From assembly GCA_000341795.1 (NCBI GenBank), contig AODO01000069.1, positions 310,001 through 374,000 of the forward strand: a DNA stretch of 64,000 nt. Direction: 5' to 3'. This DNA comes from Rhodococcus triatomae BKS 15-14. Its GTDB lineage: Bacteria > Actinomycetota > Actinomycetes > Mycobacteriales > Mycobacteriaceae. Each line of letters starts with the position of its first letter. Position 1 is the stretch's first letter. Under the pieces are notes generated by a model. The model ran no database searches. It was not told the origin of the DNA and worked only from the letters and a program-made list of their open reading frames with translations. Position numbers and translations under genes: made by a program. Positions 19,655 through 29,043 of the stretch are shown here, one piece after another.

Positions 19655-20655
19655 TAGTTCTCCTGCGCTTTGGTCGATGCGGTACGAGCAGCAAGTTCCC
19701 GGCCGGCGTCCAGATAGCTCATCGCGCCACGTGAACCGGGATCGTAGTCGAGAACGGTCATCCCGTAACCCGGAGCCTCGGAGACCTTCACGCTGCGCGG
19801 GATCACCGCACGCAGCACAGCGTCGCCGAAGTGTCCGCGGACCTCCTCGGCCACCTGATCGGCGAGCTTCGTGCGGCCGTCGTACATGGTCAGCAGGACC
19901 GTGGAGACGTGCAGTTCCGGGTTCAGGTGCGACTTCACCAGCTCGATGTTGCGAAGGAGCTGCCCGACACCCTCCAGGGCGTAGTACTCGCACTGGATCG
20001 GAATCAGCACCTCGTTGGCCGCCACCAGGGCGTTGACCGTGAGCAACCCCAGCGACGGCGGGCAGTCGACGAGGACGAAGTCGACGTCGAGCTCGGACAG
20101 AAACGCCGCGGACAGCGCATTCTTGAGTCGGTTCTCGCGGGCGACCATGGACACCAGCTCGATCTCCGCGCCTGCGAGGTCGATGGTGGCCGGGATGCAG
20201 TACAGCTTCTCGCTGTGCGGGCTCTGCTGCACCGCTTCCTTGGGAGTGACCTCACCGATCAGCAGTTCGTAGCTCGACGGGACACCGGAGTGGTGGGGGA
20301 CACCGAGCGCCGTGCTCGCGTTGCCCTGCGGGTCGAGATCGACGACGAGGACGGTCAGCCCCTGGACCGCCAGGGCCGACGCCAGGTTGACGGCGGTCGT
20401 GGTCTTCCCGACACCGCCCTTCTGGTTGGCGATCGTCAACATCCGGCGGCGCTCGGGCTTCGGGAGGGTCACACTCCCGGGATGCAACACCTGGCTCGCG
20501 CGCTGAGCAGCAGCGCCGATCGGGGTGTCCTCGAGTGTGATGCCCTCGTACGGACCGGATGCGGGTTCGTCCTGGTTCGGAGGCACATGGTCGGCGGATC
20601 GCGAGGGATCGTGGTTCGTTTCACGTGAAACGGTAGCTTCGGGTCCACCCGACAT
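19654..20655 (-). CDS. parA: Chromosome partitioning ATPase ParA (Soj)
   Basis: 333-residue deviant Walker-type ATPase that moves ParB-parS complexes. The motif [16 protein letters not shown] is visible after an N-terminal extension of about 75 residues, followed by DLDPQGNAS and the DCPPSLG motif. The ATG at 20655 follows AAGGAG by 6 bases, which decides the start over the in-frame GTG at 20670. A perfect parS lies inside its 5' coding part and encodes VSRET. Confidence 0.96.
   Translation of the reverse strand: MSGGPEATVSRETNHDPSRSADHVPPNQDEPASGPYEGITLEDTPIGAAAQRASQVLHPGSVTLPKPERRRMLTIANQKGGVGKTTTAVNLASALAVQGLTVLVVDLDPQGNASTALGVPHHSGVPSSYELLIGEVTPKEAVQQSPHSEKLYCIPATIDLAGAEIELVSMVARENRLKNALSAAFLSELDVDFVLVDCPPSLGLLTVNALVAANEVLIPIQCEYYALEGVGQLLRNIELVKSHLNPELHVSTVLLTMYDGRTKLADQVAEEVRGHFGDAVLRAVIPRSVKVSEAPGYGMTVLDYDPGSRGAMSYLDAGRELAARTASTKAQEN
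20618..20631. promoter_or_regulatory. parS site 1 (perfect), inside parA
   Basis: GTTTCACGTGAAAC, identical to the consensus parS palindrome. It lies within the first 15 codons of parA, so ParB bound here could also affect parAB transcription. Confidence 0.95.
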
Positions 20656-20703
20656 GTAGTGCTCCTTCACTGGACTGACGCGATCACCGCTGAACCACGA
20701 GTG

Positions 20704-21375
20704 TCATCGCCGATGAGATTTCTTCGGAATGCGTTCCGCCCGAACAACAGTCGTCGGCGTCGGAAGAATCCCGACGCCGCACTCGACGACCTCAAGCTTG
20801 CCAGCCCCCAGCCGGGTAAGGGAAGCGCGATCACGCTCGATCTCCTCCGCGGCGCTGGAACCCTTCATCGCCAGCATGCGACCGTGCGTGTGCACCAACG
20901 GCAGCGACCACCGAGCGAGCTTCTCCAACGGCGCGACGGCTCGTGACGTGACGACGTCCGCACCACCGACCTCCTGAATGACGCCGGCCTGCTCGGCCCG
21001 ACCCCGAACCACGCGGACGTCGAGGCCGGCGGACTCGATGAACTCGGCCAGGTACACCGACCGGCGCAGAAGCGGTTCGACCAGGGTGATCCGGAGGTCG
21101 GGGCGAGCGATCGCGAGCGGGATGCCGGGCAGCCCGGCGCCGCTGCCGACGTCGACGACCGACTCGCCCTCACCGATCAGTTCGCCGATCACGGCGCAGT
21201 TCAGGAGATGACGCTCCCAGAGTCGCGGAACCTCGCGCGGTCCGATCAATCCACGTTCGACCCCGTCCGTCGCGAGGGAATCGTGGTACTTCAGGGCAAG
21301 GTGAAGCCGCTCCCCGAAAACACGCTGAGCCGCGTCGGGAAGGGTTTCGGACTCGATGGGTTCCACGTGAAACAT
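20704..21375 (-). CDS. rsmG: 16S rRNA (guanine-N7) methyltransferase RsmG
   Basis: 223 residues; methylates G527 of 16S rRNA. The SAM-binding motif [16 protein letters not shown] and the RsmG signatures LWERHLLNC and [12 protein letters not shown] are present. The ATG at 21375 gives MFHVEP, the N-terminus common in actinobacterial RsmG and created by an overlapping parS; frames upstream to 21444 are not conserved. It lies upstream of parAB on the same strand. Confidence 0.94.
   Translation of the reverse strand: MFHVEPIESETLPDAAQRVFGERLHLALKYHDSLATDGVERGLIGPREVPRLWERHLLNCAVIGELIGEGESVVDVGSGAGLPGIPLAIARPDLRITLVEPLLRRSVYLAEFIESAGLDVRVVRGRAEQAGVIQEVGGADVVTSRAVAPLEKLARWSLPLVHTHGRMLAMKGSSAAEEIERDRASLTRLGAGKLEVVECGVGILPTPTTVVRAERIPKKSHRR
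21360..21373. promoter_or_regulatory. parS-like site 2, overlapping rsmG start
   Basis: GTTCCACGTGAAAC, 13 of 14 bases match parS. It covers the first codons of rsmG and so encodes part of MFHVEP. Confidence 0.85.
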
Positions 21376-21681
21376 CTTCCCGCGCACGCGCGAGATTCCA
21401 CAAACCAACAGGCCGTGTTCCGAACCCCGACATGAGAACTTCACGAGCCAGCACCGAGAACGGCATGCCTCGGGATGTGGAACCGCATCGTGTCGGTGGG
21501 GGAGGGGAGTGGTTCGCGCCGCTGTCCGGCCGATACGAGGACCACTCTCCGGGCGCGACCGGAAGCCCCGGGCCCGCGCCGTCGGAGAGCGAGTGGCCCC
21601 TTATCCGTCACCGGACGGGGTGCGGGCGTGCCCGCTTGGCGCCCAACCGGGACCGGGTGTCTCTCTTCGGCGATCGTTCCG

Positions 21682-21695
21682 GTTTCACGTGGATC
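21682..21695. promoter_or_regulatory. parS-like site 3
   Basis: GTTTCACGTGGATC, 12 of 14 match; the left half is perfect and the right half degenerate. Confidence 0.6.
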
Positions 21696-22200
21696 ATCAC
21701 TGAGCCGGTGTCCCGTGATTCCGCGTCGGGAACCTCGAATGGCAGTGTCCGCGTGACGAGGACCGAGCGGCGCTACATGCAGAGTCGACTCGGATCGGAG
21801 GCCGCCACAGGGGTGTCGACAGCAGGGCGCGAGGACGGGTCGTCGAAGGTATGCGTCCACCGGGAGCGTCACCCGCGTCCGCAGACCCGGTCCTGTCGCC
21901 GGTCCGACAGCGGCTCGTGTCGCGACGGCGAACTGTGTCGCGACGGACAGATGCGGTCGTCGGATCGCGGAGACGGGGAGGAGGCGACCGCGCACGAGGG
22001 CAGGGCTCTACCTGCTTCCCAGGAGACGGTCGACCCGGCCATCGCCGGGTGTCGGGTTCGAGCGCAATCCGGTGCTCGTGCGCATCGGCCGACACCGTGT
22101 CGGCTGCGGAGCCGGGCGCACTCGTCGATACCCGGCGTGGTCGGTTGATTCACCCGGCGGGCACAGCACCACACTCGCGGGCCGAATTCCTGGAGCCACC

Positions 22201-22214
22201 GTTTCACGTGAATC
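22201..22214. promoter_or_regulatory. parS-like site 4
   Basis: GTTTCACGTGAATC, 13 of 14 match to parS. Confidence 0.85.
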
Positions 22215-22839
22215 GGTGCGTCATCACTCTCGACACATCGCCCCCGGCATCTGGACGCCCGCCCTTCGCGGCGCCCGGTGCGGTACGCATGCATGAGGGC
22301 CGACGGCACGTGCCTCGACCGACCGACCGCCGGCCATCGTGTTCCGGGAAGCGCACACCAGTGCCCGCGTCGACATTCGGACCGTGGGAACAGCCTGACG
22401 GCTTGAACGGACGAGGCAATCGGCGTGCCCACGCGGGGCAGACACCGGGGCGGGACGGAGACCACACGTCGTCACCGCCGGAGGCGACACACCCCACCGC
22501 GGGGCCCACGCGACAACCCTCGAACGAGCGATGCAACGAGCCGGCCCGGCTCCATCACACGGTCGGGCCGGCACGCAGCACACGGTCGTCAGTTCTCGTC
22601 CGCGACGCTCAACACACGCCCCTGTTCCTCCGCCGTTCCCCACGACACGGCGCTCGAGGTGGAAGCGGTCACGCAATCCGCAACGCCCGCACGCCGACTC
22701 CCTCCGGTGTCGACAGGCGCGCGCTCCGGATCATCACTCCTCGTTCACCGTTGCCCGCATGGAAGCAGCGATGCGCGGCAGCACGCACTCGGGCGACAGC
22801 ACCCACCACTTCATGTGGGTTCCCGACGGCGCAGGATCA

Positions 22840-22853
22840 GTTTCACGTGAAAC
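22840..22853. promoter_or_regulatory. parS site 5 (perfect)
   Basis: GTTTCACGTGAAAC, the only perfect consensus copy inside the non-coding island. Confidence 0.95.
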
Positions 22854-23206
22854 CCGCTCACCCGCCGCGTGATCCTTCGCTTCTGCGGCGGCCCGACGCA
22901 TTCACCGATCGCAGCGAGTCCCATGCCACGGAGGCGGCAGCGTGACGGTCTGAACGTCCCGACCCTGGAGATGCGACGGAAGCCCATCGACCACAGACCG
23001 GATACCCACCTCGCCTCACGACATGAACGCGATCCGACATGGGCGTGCGCACTCGGCGGTGTGCGGGCGGCCCACGCCGCTGGCGCATCTCGCGAGCAGT
23101 CGGTGCGCTCGCGTGTGCGCGTGCTGTGAGCGGCACGGTCGTCGAACGAGGCGACCTTGGGCCACCGAGTGGCGAGCGTCCGGCCACCACCGTCTCCAGG
23201 CCCACC

Positions 23207-23220
23207 GTTTCACGTGAATC
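23207..23220. promoter_or_regulatory. parS-like site 6
   Basis: GTTTCACGTGAATC, 13 of 14 match, same variant as sites 4, 8 and 9. Confidence 0.85.
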
Positions 23221-23794
23221 ATCGTGAAGCCCGCTGAGACCGCGCGCGCCGAGGAGCACCGGACACGACGCGAGATCGCATGAGCCCTGTAGACCTGTCC
23301 GGCGGTTCTCGGAGCACCGACCGCGGCCATCACCGGGGTGCCGTCATCGTGACGTGCCGAATCGACATCCTCGACCACCGGGTACGCGAGCCACACCGAG
23401 ACGCTGCGCGCTCCACGCGACCGGTCGCGACGGACCGCTCTGTACCGATCGGACCGCGTTGGTAGTCCGATTCCTCGGACGACGCCCGCACCCATCGTCG
23501 TCCGCAGACTCGGAGTCGGTCCGGACAGGGGACGTGCCAGGGTCGTATCTGCGAGACAAGGCAGCACCGGCTCGATGGAGTGACACAGCGGGCAGGGGAG
23601 CCAGGCCACCCCGCCACGGCCCCATGGGAAGACGATCCCAGGACTGTCCGCGCGGGACACCACGCCGAGGCGCGATCATCACGTCTTCTCACGTGCGGGC
23701 GTGGTCGGACGGCGACGACGCCGTGTGCGGCACCACGGGGCGCCGAGCCGGGGCCGACCTGCACCGACCGCCGCGGGGTGGGCACCGGCTACCG

Positions 23795-23808
23795 ATTTCA
23801 CGTGAATC
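23795..23808. promoter_or_regulatory. parS-like site 7
   Basis: ATTTCACGTGAATC, 12 of 14 match. It is followed by CGCGGCGCCC, which is shared with site 8. Confidence 0.7.
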
Positions 23809-23897
23809 GCGGCGCCCACAGGAGCGGAGCGATCCGGTCGTCCGCCACGAGGACCCGGTGACCGGTACCGGTTCCGGCCCGGTCGGAGCGAGCGCAG

Positions 23898-23911
23898 GTT
23901 TCACGTGAATC
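23898..23911. promoter_or_regulatory. parS-like site 8
   Basis: GTTTCACGTGAATC, 13 of 14 match, 103 bases after site 7 and with the same right flank. Confidence 0.85.
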
Positions 23912-23996
23912 GCGGCGCCCCAGCAGCCATGCGAATCGGACGCTCGCGACCCGCTGCCCACAGCCGGTACCGGCTCCAGCCGGGGCGGAGCACGTG

Positions 23997-24010
23997 GTTT
24001 CACGTGAATC
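23997..24010. promoter_or_regulatory. parS-like site 9
   Basis: GTTTCACGTGAATC, 13 of 14 match, 99 bases after site 8. An extra CACGTG lies at 23991-23996 immediately before it. Confidence 0.85.
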
Positions 24011-24222
24011 GACCGGTGCTTCGAGCACCCGAGCATGCGCGCTCGGACGAGCTGCATGGGCTGTCTCGCATCCGCGAACCGTGTGGAGTTGCCGGCATGC
24101 TCCACCGGTCTGGCGCGACGCGGAGAACACACGATCCGAAGGGCCTCCGGGACGCGCACACGCGAGCGGCCCGATCCACTGTCACGCCGATCCCGGCGTG
24201 GCGACACCACGGCGGGGACGCC

Positions 24223-24236
24223 GATTCACGTGAACC
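24223..24236. promoter_or_regulatory. parS-like site 10
   Basis: GATTCACGTGAACC, 12 of 14 match. Confidence 0.65.
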
Positions 24237-24391
24237 CTGCGTGCTGTGGGCGAGTGGATGACGTCACCGCGCGGGGCCCGCCATCGCCTGTTGGACGGCG
24301 GCGCAGCGCGCCGCCACACCTCGCAACCGTCGGTTCATCAGTGGCAGGTGAGCGCGAGGAATCGTGGCCCCGCACTCGCCGAAGGAGTCCC

Positions 24392-24405
24392 GATTCACGT
24401 GAAAC
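24392..24405. promoter_or_regulatory. parS-like site 11
   Basis: GATTCACGTGAAAC, 13 of 14 match. It is the last site before a 1.8-kb stretch without parS. Confidence 0.85.
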
Positions 24406-25410
24406 ATCTCCACCAAGCGACTCCGCGGTACCGCATCCGCGGGGTAGGGGAGTGGTGCGGCACCGGTTCCGAACGTCGACGTCTCGGGCGTCGAGAGACC
24501 GTCGCGTACGGCCGCCGGACGAGTCGGTTGCATCTGTCAGCGCACGCGCAGCGCACACCGCCGGTCGAACCGGGACGACACGAAGCCGGGCGCCCGGTGG
24601 CGCGCATATCGCCACGACGCCCTGGACATGTCTGCGCGGGAAGCGCAGTCGTATCGGTCGGTGCGCGTAACCTCTCGCCGCGGATACTCGCCCGCGACAC
24701 GGCCTCGACGAGGGAGGCAACCGACGTTCGACTCGCCTGATCGCAGCCGCCCCCGGCGGAACTACTCGAGGACAGAACTGCCCTGTCGGCCCTGAATCGA
24801 GCCGGACTCGAACCTGGCGACGAGGAATGCAGCGCGACGGACATCAGTGCTTCGTCTCGAACTCCGCGGGCCAGAGATCACCTGAAACCTCGGAGTCGCG
24901 GTCGGCGTGCATGCCGAGAGCCGGGCGACGCGCATCGCGCATCGCCAGATCGGTCGACAGCAGATGCACGACGACGGGTCACCGAAGGAATGCGGAAGAC
25001 CGGTAGAAATCACCGTGTCCCGACGCGGCGCGGCCGCAGGCCCGAGACGGACCCGGAGGGCGCGTGATCCGCGGTCACCCGGTGGGGGAGGGGAGGGGTT
25101 CGACGGTAGCCAACTCCGGCACGAAAATCCGATCGCGTGGGCACGCATTCGAGACGGGCACGGGCGTGCCCCGTCGCACCGAGCCACCCACGAATGGGGA
25201 CCGAATCGTCCGCAGCCCGGCGAGGAACCGGCGCACAGCGTGGAATTGGACACTTTCGGTCGACCCCCGGGCGGTTCCGGCGAACGCAGACACCGCTCGA
25301 CCCGACTTCCGTGTCACAGTGACGAAACAGCCCGGGGTGTCCGGATGCACGATTTCGTTTCTCCCAGGCAGTTCCGCCGACTCGCTTCCACCACGACGGA
25401 ATGAGGACCC

Positions 25411-25435
25411 AAACATGTTGGACGACAACATGTTT
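25411..25435. promoter_or_regulatory. Perfect 25-bp palindrome, unknown factor
   Basis: AAACATGTTG - GACGA - CAACATGTTT: ten-base arms without mismatch and a five-base spacer, in a locally A/T-richer patch of the non-coding island. The form is that of a dimeric repressor operator. No regulator gene is adjacent and the transcript it would control is not evident. Confidence 0.55.
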
Positions 25436-25925
25436 CCCACAATCCTGTCGACAACACCACCGACAAGCCAGCGTGCGCCCGGTCCTCGACGCCGAGCGGC
25501 CCGCTCACGGGGGCGGGGACACCCCGCCAGAGCGACGGCAAGCAGAAATCACGCACGGACGATGGCGACACATCCACCGCGACTGCACATCGGTCCCCGG
25601 AATCGGCGACTGCGGGTGCCCGGAGCGATTCACCCGAGCCGAAGGAGTGCCGCACCCCGGAAGAGTGATCGTCGTCCGGGTCGACGAAGGAGAACAACGA
25701 TGTCCCCGTAGCCCCTCTGGGTAGCCACCCTCGGGAGCCGTCCCGACCGAACCTGTTGCACTGTCACACGACCAGGCCGGCCGTGGCCGCACCTCGTCTG
25801 TGTTCGGTCAACGTGGGAAGGTTCTGACACCGACCGCATTGCCTCGGTGCGAGCGGACGGGGGAGCGTGGAACCGGCACCGCCGGCGTCTCTGACGCTTC
25901 ACCCCGGGTGGCGCACAGGAGCGTG

Positions 25926-26129
25926 CTAGCGGCCACGCGAGTGCAGGTACCACGCGATCACTCCGACAAGCGGCATCATCCACACGGCGAGGATCCACAT
26001 CACAGTTCCTGTCACTCCGAGTGTGGAGTCGATGATCGCGACAGTGGCGGTGACGGCTGCCGCGAACCAGACGATCACCAGTGATCCGACGACCACCGCA
26101 ACGAACGAGAACATGCCGAACCCGGGCAT
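25926..26129 (-). CDS. Small two-helix membrane protein, PLDc_N-like
   Basis: 67 residues from the ATG at 26129: an N-terminal membrane helix (about 5-27) and a second (about 37-58) reading GTVMWILAVWMMPLVGVIAWYL. The WI..V..MPL.G...WYL pattern with a short basic tail resembles the PLDc_N (phospholipase D nuclease N-terminal) small membrane proteins of actinobacteria. The frame continues upstream to 26219, but that part is not conserved in type. It is flanked by the parS island and by parS site 12. Role unknown. Confidence 0.65.
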   Translation of the reverse strand: MPGFGMFSFVAVVVGSLVIVWFAAAVTATVAIIDSTLGVTGTVMWILAVWMMPLVGVIAWYLHSRGR

Positions 26130-26220
26130 ACAGTCCGTGTCGGTTCGAGCGCATTCGCTAGGCCCGCTTCGCTGAGCACGGTCACGGCCATCACGACCCG
26201 TCACTGGTCCTGGAGGCACG

Positions 26221-26234
26221 GATTCACGTGAAAC
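26221..26234. promoter_or_regulatory. parS-like site 12
   Basis: GATTCACGTGAAAC, 13 of 14 match, between the small membrane protein gene and the jag terminator. Confidence 0.85.
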
Positions 26235-26265
26235 ATTCGAGGCGAACGGGTCCTGGGGAACGCAG

Positions 26266-26298
26266 AAGGCTCCCGGCCACAGGGCGGCCGGGAGCCTT
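26266..26298. terminator. Intrinsic terminator after jag
   Basis: Thirteen-base perfect stem (AAGGCTCCCGGCC / GGCCGGGAGCCTT) with a 7-base loop, 18 bases beyond the jag stop codon. It should end the rpmH-rnpA-yidD-yidC-jag transcript. Confidence 0.8.
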
Positions 26299-26315
26299 TC
26301 TCACGATCTGAGGTG

Positions 26316-26867
26316 TCAGCCCTTCAGGACGACGACGCGGCGCGACGGCTCTGCGCCCTCGCTCTCGCTCGTGACACCGTCGACGCCGGCGATCGCATCG
26401 TGCACGATCTTGCGTTCGAAGGGGGTCATCGGGGACAGGGACTCCGGCTCACCGGATGCCAGGACCCGCTTTGCGGCGGCGAGACCGATCTCGGTGAGAT
26501 CCGCGCGGCGACCGGCACGCCAGCCGGCAATGTCGAGCATCAGTCGGCTGCGCTCACCCGTCGCCTGCTGGACGGCCAGGCGCGTCAGCTCCTGGAGAGC
26601 GTCGAGCACCTCACCCTTGCGGCCCACGAGCTTGCTCAGGTCGTCACCGCCGTCGATGCTCACGACCGCGCGATCACCCTCGACGTCGAGGTCGATGTCG
26701 CCGTCGAAGTCGAGCACGTCGAGCAGCTGCTCGAGATAATCGCCCGCGATCTCACCCTCCTCGACGAGCACGTCCTCCTCGTCGATCTCTTCCACGGGCG
26801 CAGCCACTGTCACGTCCGCCACGACCTCGTCAACTCCGTCCCGCCCGGTATCCGGATCATTCGCCAT
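26316..26867 (-). CDS. jag: Jag/KhpB family RNA-binding protein (KH and R3H domains)
   Basis: 183 residues. An acidic N-terminus (about 45 residues rich in Asp/Glu) precedes a KH-like domain with VGRKGEVLDALQEL and a C-terminal R3H domain with ERKIVHDAI. The ATG at 26867 follows a GAGAAGAGA stretch; the in-frame ATG at 26900 is less likely. The protein binds RNA and, in other bacteria, affects cell-envelope synthesis. Lies directly downstream of yidC, as in the conserved rpmH cluster. Confidence 0.92.
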   Translation of the reverse strand: MANDPDTGRDGVDEVVADVTVAAPVEEIDEEDVLVEEGEIAGDYLEQLLDVLDFDGDIDLDVEGDRAVVSIDGGDDLSKLVGRKGEVLDALQELTRLAVQQATGERSRLMLDIAGWRAGRRADLTEIGLAAAKRVLASGEPESLSPMTPFERKIVHDAIAGVDGVTSESEGAEPSRRVVVLKG

Positions 26868-26927
26868 CGTCGTTCTCTTCTCTGTAAGGGGAGAGCGCAA
26901 CCGCGCTCGGAAGTCCTCGAACCCGCG

Positions 26928-28001
26928 TCACCGTTTGCGTTTGGTGTTCTTTCCGCGGTTGCCCTGGGGTTTCGCACCGGGCTTCGGCTTGGCACCCGGA
27001 GCGGCCTGAGCGCTGCTCGACGTCTCGGGCGCACTCACCTCACCGGATGCGACATCGCTCGAATCCGTGGCCTTCGCCGCGGCCCCCTTCGCCTTCTTCC
27101 CGGAGACCGGCTTGGCACCCGGCTTCGGCGCGTTCTCGGCGCGACGCTCGAGGGCCTTGGCCTTCTTCTCCTCTTCCTCCGCGTCGATGCGGCGGAACAC
27201 CAGGTGCTGCTGCGCGTAGGTCCAGATGTTGTTCGACACCCAGTAGAGGAGGATCGCGATCATCAGGAACGGACCACCGACGAGCACGCCGAGCGGGAAC
27301 ACCCACAGCGACAGCTTGTTCATGATCGCGGCCTGCGGGTTCGCGGCGGCCGCCTCGCTCTGGCGGGCGACGGAGGCGCGAGAGTTGAAGTGGGTCGCGA
27401 CCGACGCGATGATCATCAACGGGATCGCGACGGCGGCGATGGTCCAGATCGTCGGGATCGGCTCACCGTAGGCAGCGAGCTGTGCCTTCGGGGTGGTCAT
27501 GGCGGCCGCGATCGGGGCACCGAAGAGCCGCGCGTCCAGGAAGGACTGGACGTCGGCGGCGCTGAACACGTAGTTCGGGGTGTTCGCGTTCTCTTCGATC
27601 GACATACCGAGCTGGCCGAAGCCCTCGCCGGTACGGTTGAACGACCGCAGCACGTGGAACAGGCCGATGAACACCGGCGCCTGCAGCAACACCGGCAGAC
27701 AGCCCATCAGGGGGTTGAAGCCGTGTTCCTTCTGGAGTTTCTGCATCTCCAACGCCATCCGCTGACGGTCGTTGGCGTACTTCTTCTGCAGCGCCTTGAT
27801 CTGGGGCTGCAGCTCCTGCATCTGGCGGGTGGTGCGGACCTGCTTGACGAACGGCACGTACAGGATCGCGCGCAGGGTGAACACGAGGAACATCACCGAC
27901 AGCGCCCAGGCGAACCCGTTGTCCGCCCCGAGGAACGAGCCGAACACCTTGTGCCAGACCCACAGGATCCAGGACACCGGGTAGTAGATGAAGTCGAGCA
28001 C
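26928..28001 (-). CDS. yidC: Membrane protein insertase YidC
   Basis: 357 residues. Inserts and folds inner-membrane proteins alone or with SecYEG. Shows the five-helix YidC/Oxa1 core: an N-terminal helix ([18 protein letters not shown]), the [19 protein letters not shown] coiled segment, and [20 protein letters not shown]; the C-terminus is a Lys/Ala-rich cytoplasmic tail ending GKNTKRKR that can contact ribosomes. Encoded four bases from yidD in the rpmH operon. Confidence 0.96.
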   Translation of the reverse strand: MLDFIYYPVSWILWVWHKVFGSFLGADNGFAWALSVMFLVFTLRAILYVPFVKQVRTTRQMQELQPQIKALQKKYANDRQRMALEMQKLQKEHGFNPLMGCLPVLLQAPVFIGLFHVLRSFNRTGEGFGQLGMSIEENANTPNYVFSAADVQSFLDARLFGAPIAAAMTTPKAQLAAYGEPIPTIWTIAAVAIPLMIIASVATHFNSRASVARQSEAAAANPQAAIMNKLSLWVFPLGVLVGGPFLMIAILLYWVSNNIWTYAQQHLVFRRIDAEEEEKKAKALERRAENAPKPGAKPVSGKKAKGAAAKATDSSDVASGEVSAPETSSSAQAAPGAKPKPGAKPQGNRGKNTKRKR

Positions 28002-28005
28002 GGCT

Positions 28006-28374
28006 CTAGGTACTCCTCTTGTCGCCCACGGTCAACAGGTCGTGGGGTTGCTGGTCGGTGTCCCGTGCACCGTGCTCCCGGGTGGCGCCACCGTGTCGGT
28101 GGGACCGGCGTGTGGGTACGGGATCCCAGCCCCCAGGATGCCAGGGTCCGCATTTGAGCAGGCGCACGACCGTCAGAATCGTCCCGACGACGGCGCCGCG
28201 CTCACGCAGGGCGTCGACCGCGTACTCGCTGCAGGTCGGTGTGAACCGGCAGGTCGGCATGCGTGTCGGCGACACATAGGTGCGGTACAGCTCGATGCAG
28301 AAGATGAGTGCACGCGCGGGCGCGCGCCGAACGACAGCGAGTCGATCGCGCATCGCCGTACCTCCGCCCGTCAT
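28006..28374 (-). CDS. yidD: Membrane protein insertion efficiency factor YidD
   Basis: 122 residues with the conserved core [20 protein letters not shown] followed by EYAVDAL and [16 protein letters not shown]. Assists YidC-dependent insertion. The ATG at 28374 overlaps the rnpA stop (ATGA); an alternative ATG lies at 28353. The His/Arg-rich tail of about 40 residues beyond the core is variable in this family. Confidence 0.93.
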   Translation of the reverse strand: MTGGGTAMRDRLAVVRRAPARALIFCIELYRTYVSPTRMPTCRFTPTCSEYAVDALRERGAVVGTILTVVRLLKCGPWHPGGWDPVPTRRSHRHGGATREHGARDTDQQPHDLLTVGDKRST

Positions 28375-28745
28375 CCGGACTCACCCACGGACATCAGGTC
28401 GAGCTTGCGCAACCCCGACCTCAGTTGTCGTGCGAGTTCGTCGGACGTGGCGGTTGCAGAGCCGGGGAGCGCGCGGATGACCACGAACGATCCCTCGGAC
28501 ACCTCGTCGACGAGGCTCGCGCAGATATGACGAAGCCGGCGTGCGACTCGATGTCGAATCACCGCCGGCCCGACAGCCTTGCTCACAACCAAACCGAAAC
28601 GCGGACCCGGGTCGCTGATCAGCGAACCGGCCTGGGCATTCGCCAGGGCGTGGACCACGACATCCGGACGTGCCGCACGTCGACCACGACGGACCGTGGA
28701 CGCGAAGTCCGCTCGCCGCCGTAACCGGTGCGGCTCAGGCAGCAC
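28371..28745 (-). CDS. rnpA: Ribonuclease P protein component
   Basis: 124 residues from a GTG. Protein subunit of RNase P, which matures tRNA 5' ends. The family start [20 protein letters not shown] and the RNA-binding RNR-type motif (here [14 protein letters not shown]) are visible. It overlaps yidD by 4 bases and follows rpmH by 21 bases, the usual arrangement. Confidence 0.95.
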   Translation of the reverse strand: MLPEPHRLRRRADFASTVRRGRRAARPDVVVHALANAQAGSLISDPGPRFGLVVSKAVGPAVIRHRVARRLRHICASLVDEVSEGSFVVIRALPGSATATSDELARQLRSGLRKLDLMSVGESG

Positions 28746-28766
28746 CCGGGGTCCCGCGCAGGTAGA

Positions 28767-28910
28767 TCAGGCGGAGAGGGACGCGCGGCCCTTGGTGCGG
28801 CGCGCAGAGATGATGGCGCGGCCCGCACGGGTCCGCATCCGGAGACGGAAGCCGTGAACGCGCGCGCGGCGGCGATTGTTCGGCTGGAACGTCCGCTTGC
28901 CCTTGGCCAC
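28767..28910 (-). CDS. rpmH: 50S ribosomal protein L34
   Basis: 47 residues from a GTG at 28910: [20 protein letters not shown] and [18 protein letters not shown] are the textbook L34 sequence. First gene of the minus-strand rpmH-rnpA-yidD-yidC-jag operon, divergent from dnaA. Confidence 0.98.
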   Translation of the reverse strand: MAKGKRTFQPNNRRRARVHGFRLRMRTRAGRAIISARRTKGRASLSA

Positions 28911-29043
28911 GGTCGACACTCCTCGTAAATCGTCGGCGCCGTTCGACGCCAGTCTGTGTAGCTGAAATTCGGTGGTCACCGCCGCGACGGTCACGCGCAC
29001 CGGCGTGGGCTCTGGTCGAGCCCGATGCGGTCAGCATGAAACC

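Larger units (their letters stand above)
21376..25925. other. 4.5-kb apparently non-coding parS island
   Basis: No open frame here resembles a known family, none shows consistent ribosome sites or protein-like composition, and both strands are open in many frames only because of high GC. The segment holds nine parS-type 14-mers between 21682 and 24405, about 100-bp spaced units at 23.8-24.0 kb, two copies of a G-rich 22-mer near its ends (21495, 25081) and a perfect 25-bp palindrome at 25411-25435. It lies 4-10 kb from the likely oriC. The best explanation is a ParB loading and spreading zone. Confidence 0.7.

Noticed and set aside
18482..20655. parAB with many parS as a plasmid or integrated-plasmid partition system
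   Set aside because: The genes sit in the conserved chromosomal order rsmG-parA-parB beside oriC, and the sites match chromosomal parS.
21495..21516. GGGNAGGG-like KOPS motif for FtsK on the plus strand
   Set aside because: On the left replichore the E. coli-type motif would be expected on the other strand, and actinobacterial KOPS are not established, so I treat it only as a G-rich repeat.
21432..25724. Many open frames of 60-360 codons on both strands of the parS island
   Set aside because: They are Arg/Pro/Ser/His-rich, overlap each other in several frames, lack ribosome sites and recognisable motifs. High GC makes stop codons rare, which explains them.
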